From the NCBI GenBank assembly GCA_013696945.1, contig JACCXQ010000017.1:1-6233 (forward strand): a stretch of 6,233 nucleotides of DNA, in the 5' to 3' direction. The stretch comes from Chloroflexota bacterium. GTDB taxonomy: Bacteria > Chloroflexota > Limnocylindria > Limnocylindrales > CSP1-4. The notes beneath the pieces are model-generated. The model was given only the letters and a program-made list of their open reading frames with translations, was not told the DNA's origin and searched no databases. The position numbers and the translations under genes were made by a program. Positions 5,684-6,233 of this stretch are shown piece by piece (the stretch's first letter is position 1; each line of letters starts with the position of its first letter).

Positions 5684-5824
5684 ATCTCGCGGGGCGTGGG
5701 TTTCGGCGGGGCCCTGGTTTCGCGCGCGAGGCGTGCGAGGTCCTGGTCTCTCGCGGGGCCTGGGTTCGCGCAGTGCTCGCGAGGTCTGGTATCTCGCGAG
5801 GCTTGACATCTCGCGAGGCTTGAT
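5684..5824. repeat. Repeat tract built on CTCGCGAG/CTCGCGGG cores, with a 17-bp triplet
   Basis: The right part is a clear 17-bp tandem triplet: 5774-5790, 5791-5807 and 5808-5824; the second and third units differ only in the last base. The perfect palindrome CTCGCGAG occurs in each, at 5776, 5793 and 5810. To the left, variant units with TCTCGCGGGGC lie at 5685 and 5749, followed by GTGGG or CTGGG, and less regular CGCGCGCGAGG sequence sits between. The tract looks like a decaying or growing minisatellite. Confidence 0.75.
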
Positions 5825-6031
5825 CCCCTGCTTGGGCCGCCGCCGTGCCGTCCTATGGGTGAGTGGAGCGCAGGCCATTTGGTTGGCCGGCGCGGACGGG
5901 CGCCTCGGGCGGGATCACCGGCGGTTGTCGGGTCTAACGACCGCTCCTCCGCTCGTTCGGCCAGTCCGAGGGGACGCCGGTGCTCAGATCTGACCTCATG
6001 CTCCCGCTAATGACCTGCGCTGTGCTCCGGT

Positions 6032-6043
6032 GTGCCATAGCAC
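6032..6043 (+). promoter_or_regulatory. Candidate operator GTGCCATAGCAC, copy 3
   Basis: This is exactly the reverse complement of the plus-strand sequence at 3055-3066. It lies about 180 bases upstream of the probable gene start at the right edge, in non-coding DNA. It is also overlapped by GTGCT (6022-6026) and AGCAC (6039-6043), a 5-bp inverted repeat. Whether it is an operator, a promoter part or chance is not settled. Confidence 0.35.
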
Positions 6044-6160
6044 GCAACGAGAGTGGGGCAGGGGCCCGAGCGGGAGGTGGATGCCGAAGGGCATGCGGGA
6101 AAGGAACGAGGCTGCGGGGTCGATCGATCCCGGTGACGGCGGACACCCCGCCCGCCGCGC

Positions 6161-6166
6161 TAGAGT
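6161..6166 (+). promoter_or_regulatory. Possible -10 element for the right-edge gene
   Basis: TAGAGT is an acceptable -10 hexamer about 53 bases before the ATG at 6219. No -35 at a proper distance is convincing (TGACGG at 6134-6139 is 21 bases away), so this is tentative. Confidence 0.25.
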
Positions 6167-6218
6167 GCTTCGACCGACCGTGGACGGGCGAGGGGCAATC
6201 GGAGGGAACATCGCCAGG

Positions 6219-6233
6219 ATGACGCAGCAGCCC
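6219..6233 (+). CDS. Probable gene start, cut by the right edge
   Basis: An ATG at 6219 opens a frame (MTQQP) that runs off the window. GGAGGG (6201-6206) lies 12 bases upstream, a little far for a Shine-Dalgarno but usable, and the orientation and preceding non-coding DNA fit a new transcription unit. Five residues allow no product call. Confidence 0.35.

Larger units (their letters stand above)
5481..6218. other. Long stretch without a convincing gene
   Basis: Apart from the ArsR promoter at its left end and a possible promoter at its right end, this stretch holds two tandem repeat tracts (5559-5606 and about 5684-5824), one copy of the 12-bp GTGCCATAGCAC motif (6032-6043) and a short GGCCA/TGGCC hairpin (5873-5888). 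Open frames here translate to repetitive Arg/Gly/Ser-rich or Pro-rich sequence with no domain-like pattern, and none has a good ribosome binding site. I see no tRNA or other known RNA. Confidence 0.55.

Noticed and set aside
5803..5808. Perfect TTGACA -35 hexamer
   Set aside because: It falls inside the 17-bp repeat, and no -10-like sequence lies 15-19 bases downstream.
5559..5824. CRISPR array
   Set aside because: The units are directly adjacent with no unique spacers of uniform length, and no cas genes are present.
6031..6044. CRP/FNR-family binding site suggested by TGTG...CAC
   Set aside because: CRP-type sites need TGTGA-N6-TCACA; here the half-sites are two bases too close and the A/T positions do not fit.
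6116..6135. tRNA T-arm-like GGGTCGATCGATCCC
   Set aside because: It is not the GTTCRANNC pattern, and no acceptor, D or anticodon arms can be built around it.

Overview
The window is strongly GC-rich bacterial DNA with heavy G/C use at third codon positions. It reads like chromosomal DNA from an actinobacterium- or Chloroflexota-like lineage; that is inferred from composition and protein style, and no marker gene is present to fix the taxon. There is no rRNA, tRNA, transposase, integrase, phage gene or CRISPR array.

Layout from left to right. (1) 1-1936, minus strand: one very large polytopic membrane protein of about 645 visible residues, cut by the left edge. No ATG/GTG-initiated reading frame on the automated scale reveals it clearly, because overlapping frames look open in this GC-rich DNA; its identity as the coding frame comes from a continuous hydrophobic translation with roughly 18 candidate membrane segments. 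(2) 1937-2178: a 242-base gap with several hairpins, ending in a good plus-strand intrinsic terminator that no recognised plus-strand gene uses. (3) 2179-2934, minus: an XRE-type helix-turn-helix regulator with a C-terminal domain I do not recognise. (4) 2935-3307: a divergent intergenic region with a 12-bp near-palindrome, an imperfect inverted second copy, a tight hairpin and degenerate tandem repeats running into the ribosome binding site. (5) 3308-4648, plus: an intact class III PLP-dependent aminotransferase. (6) 4717-5157 and 5172-5480, minus: a two-gene operon of an ArsR-family repressor followed by an AHSA1/SRPBCC-domain protein, with a recognisable sigma70-type promoter. (7) 5481-6218: about 740 bases with no convincing gene, holding two tandem repeat tracts and a third, exact copy of the 12-bp motif. 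(8) 6219-6233: the probable start of a plus-strand gene cut by the right edge.

How the parts relate: the ArsR and AHSA1 genes almost certainly act as one transcriptional unit, and the promoter lies so close to the ArsR start that autoregulation is plausible. The XRE regulator and the aminotransferase are divergent and share one intergenic region, so the regulator is a reasonable but unproven candidate to control the aminotransferase. The aminotransferase converges on the AHSA1 gene. I do not see a recognisable multi-gene defence, secretion or biosynthetic system. The points most worth a second look are the shared GTGCYATRGCAC motif, the orphan plus-strand terminator with its upstream hairpins, and the repeat tracts.
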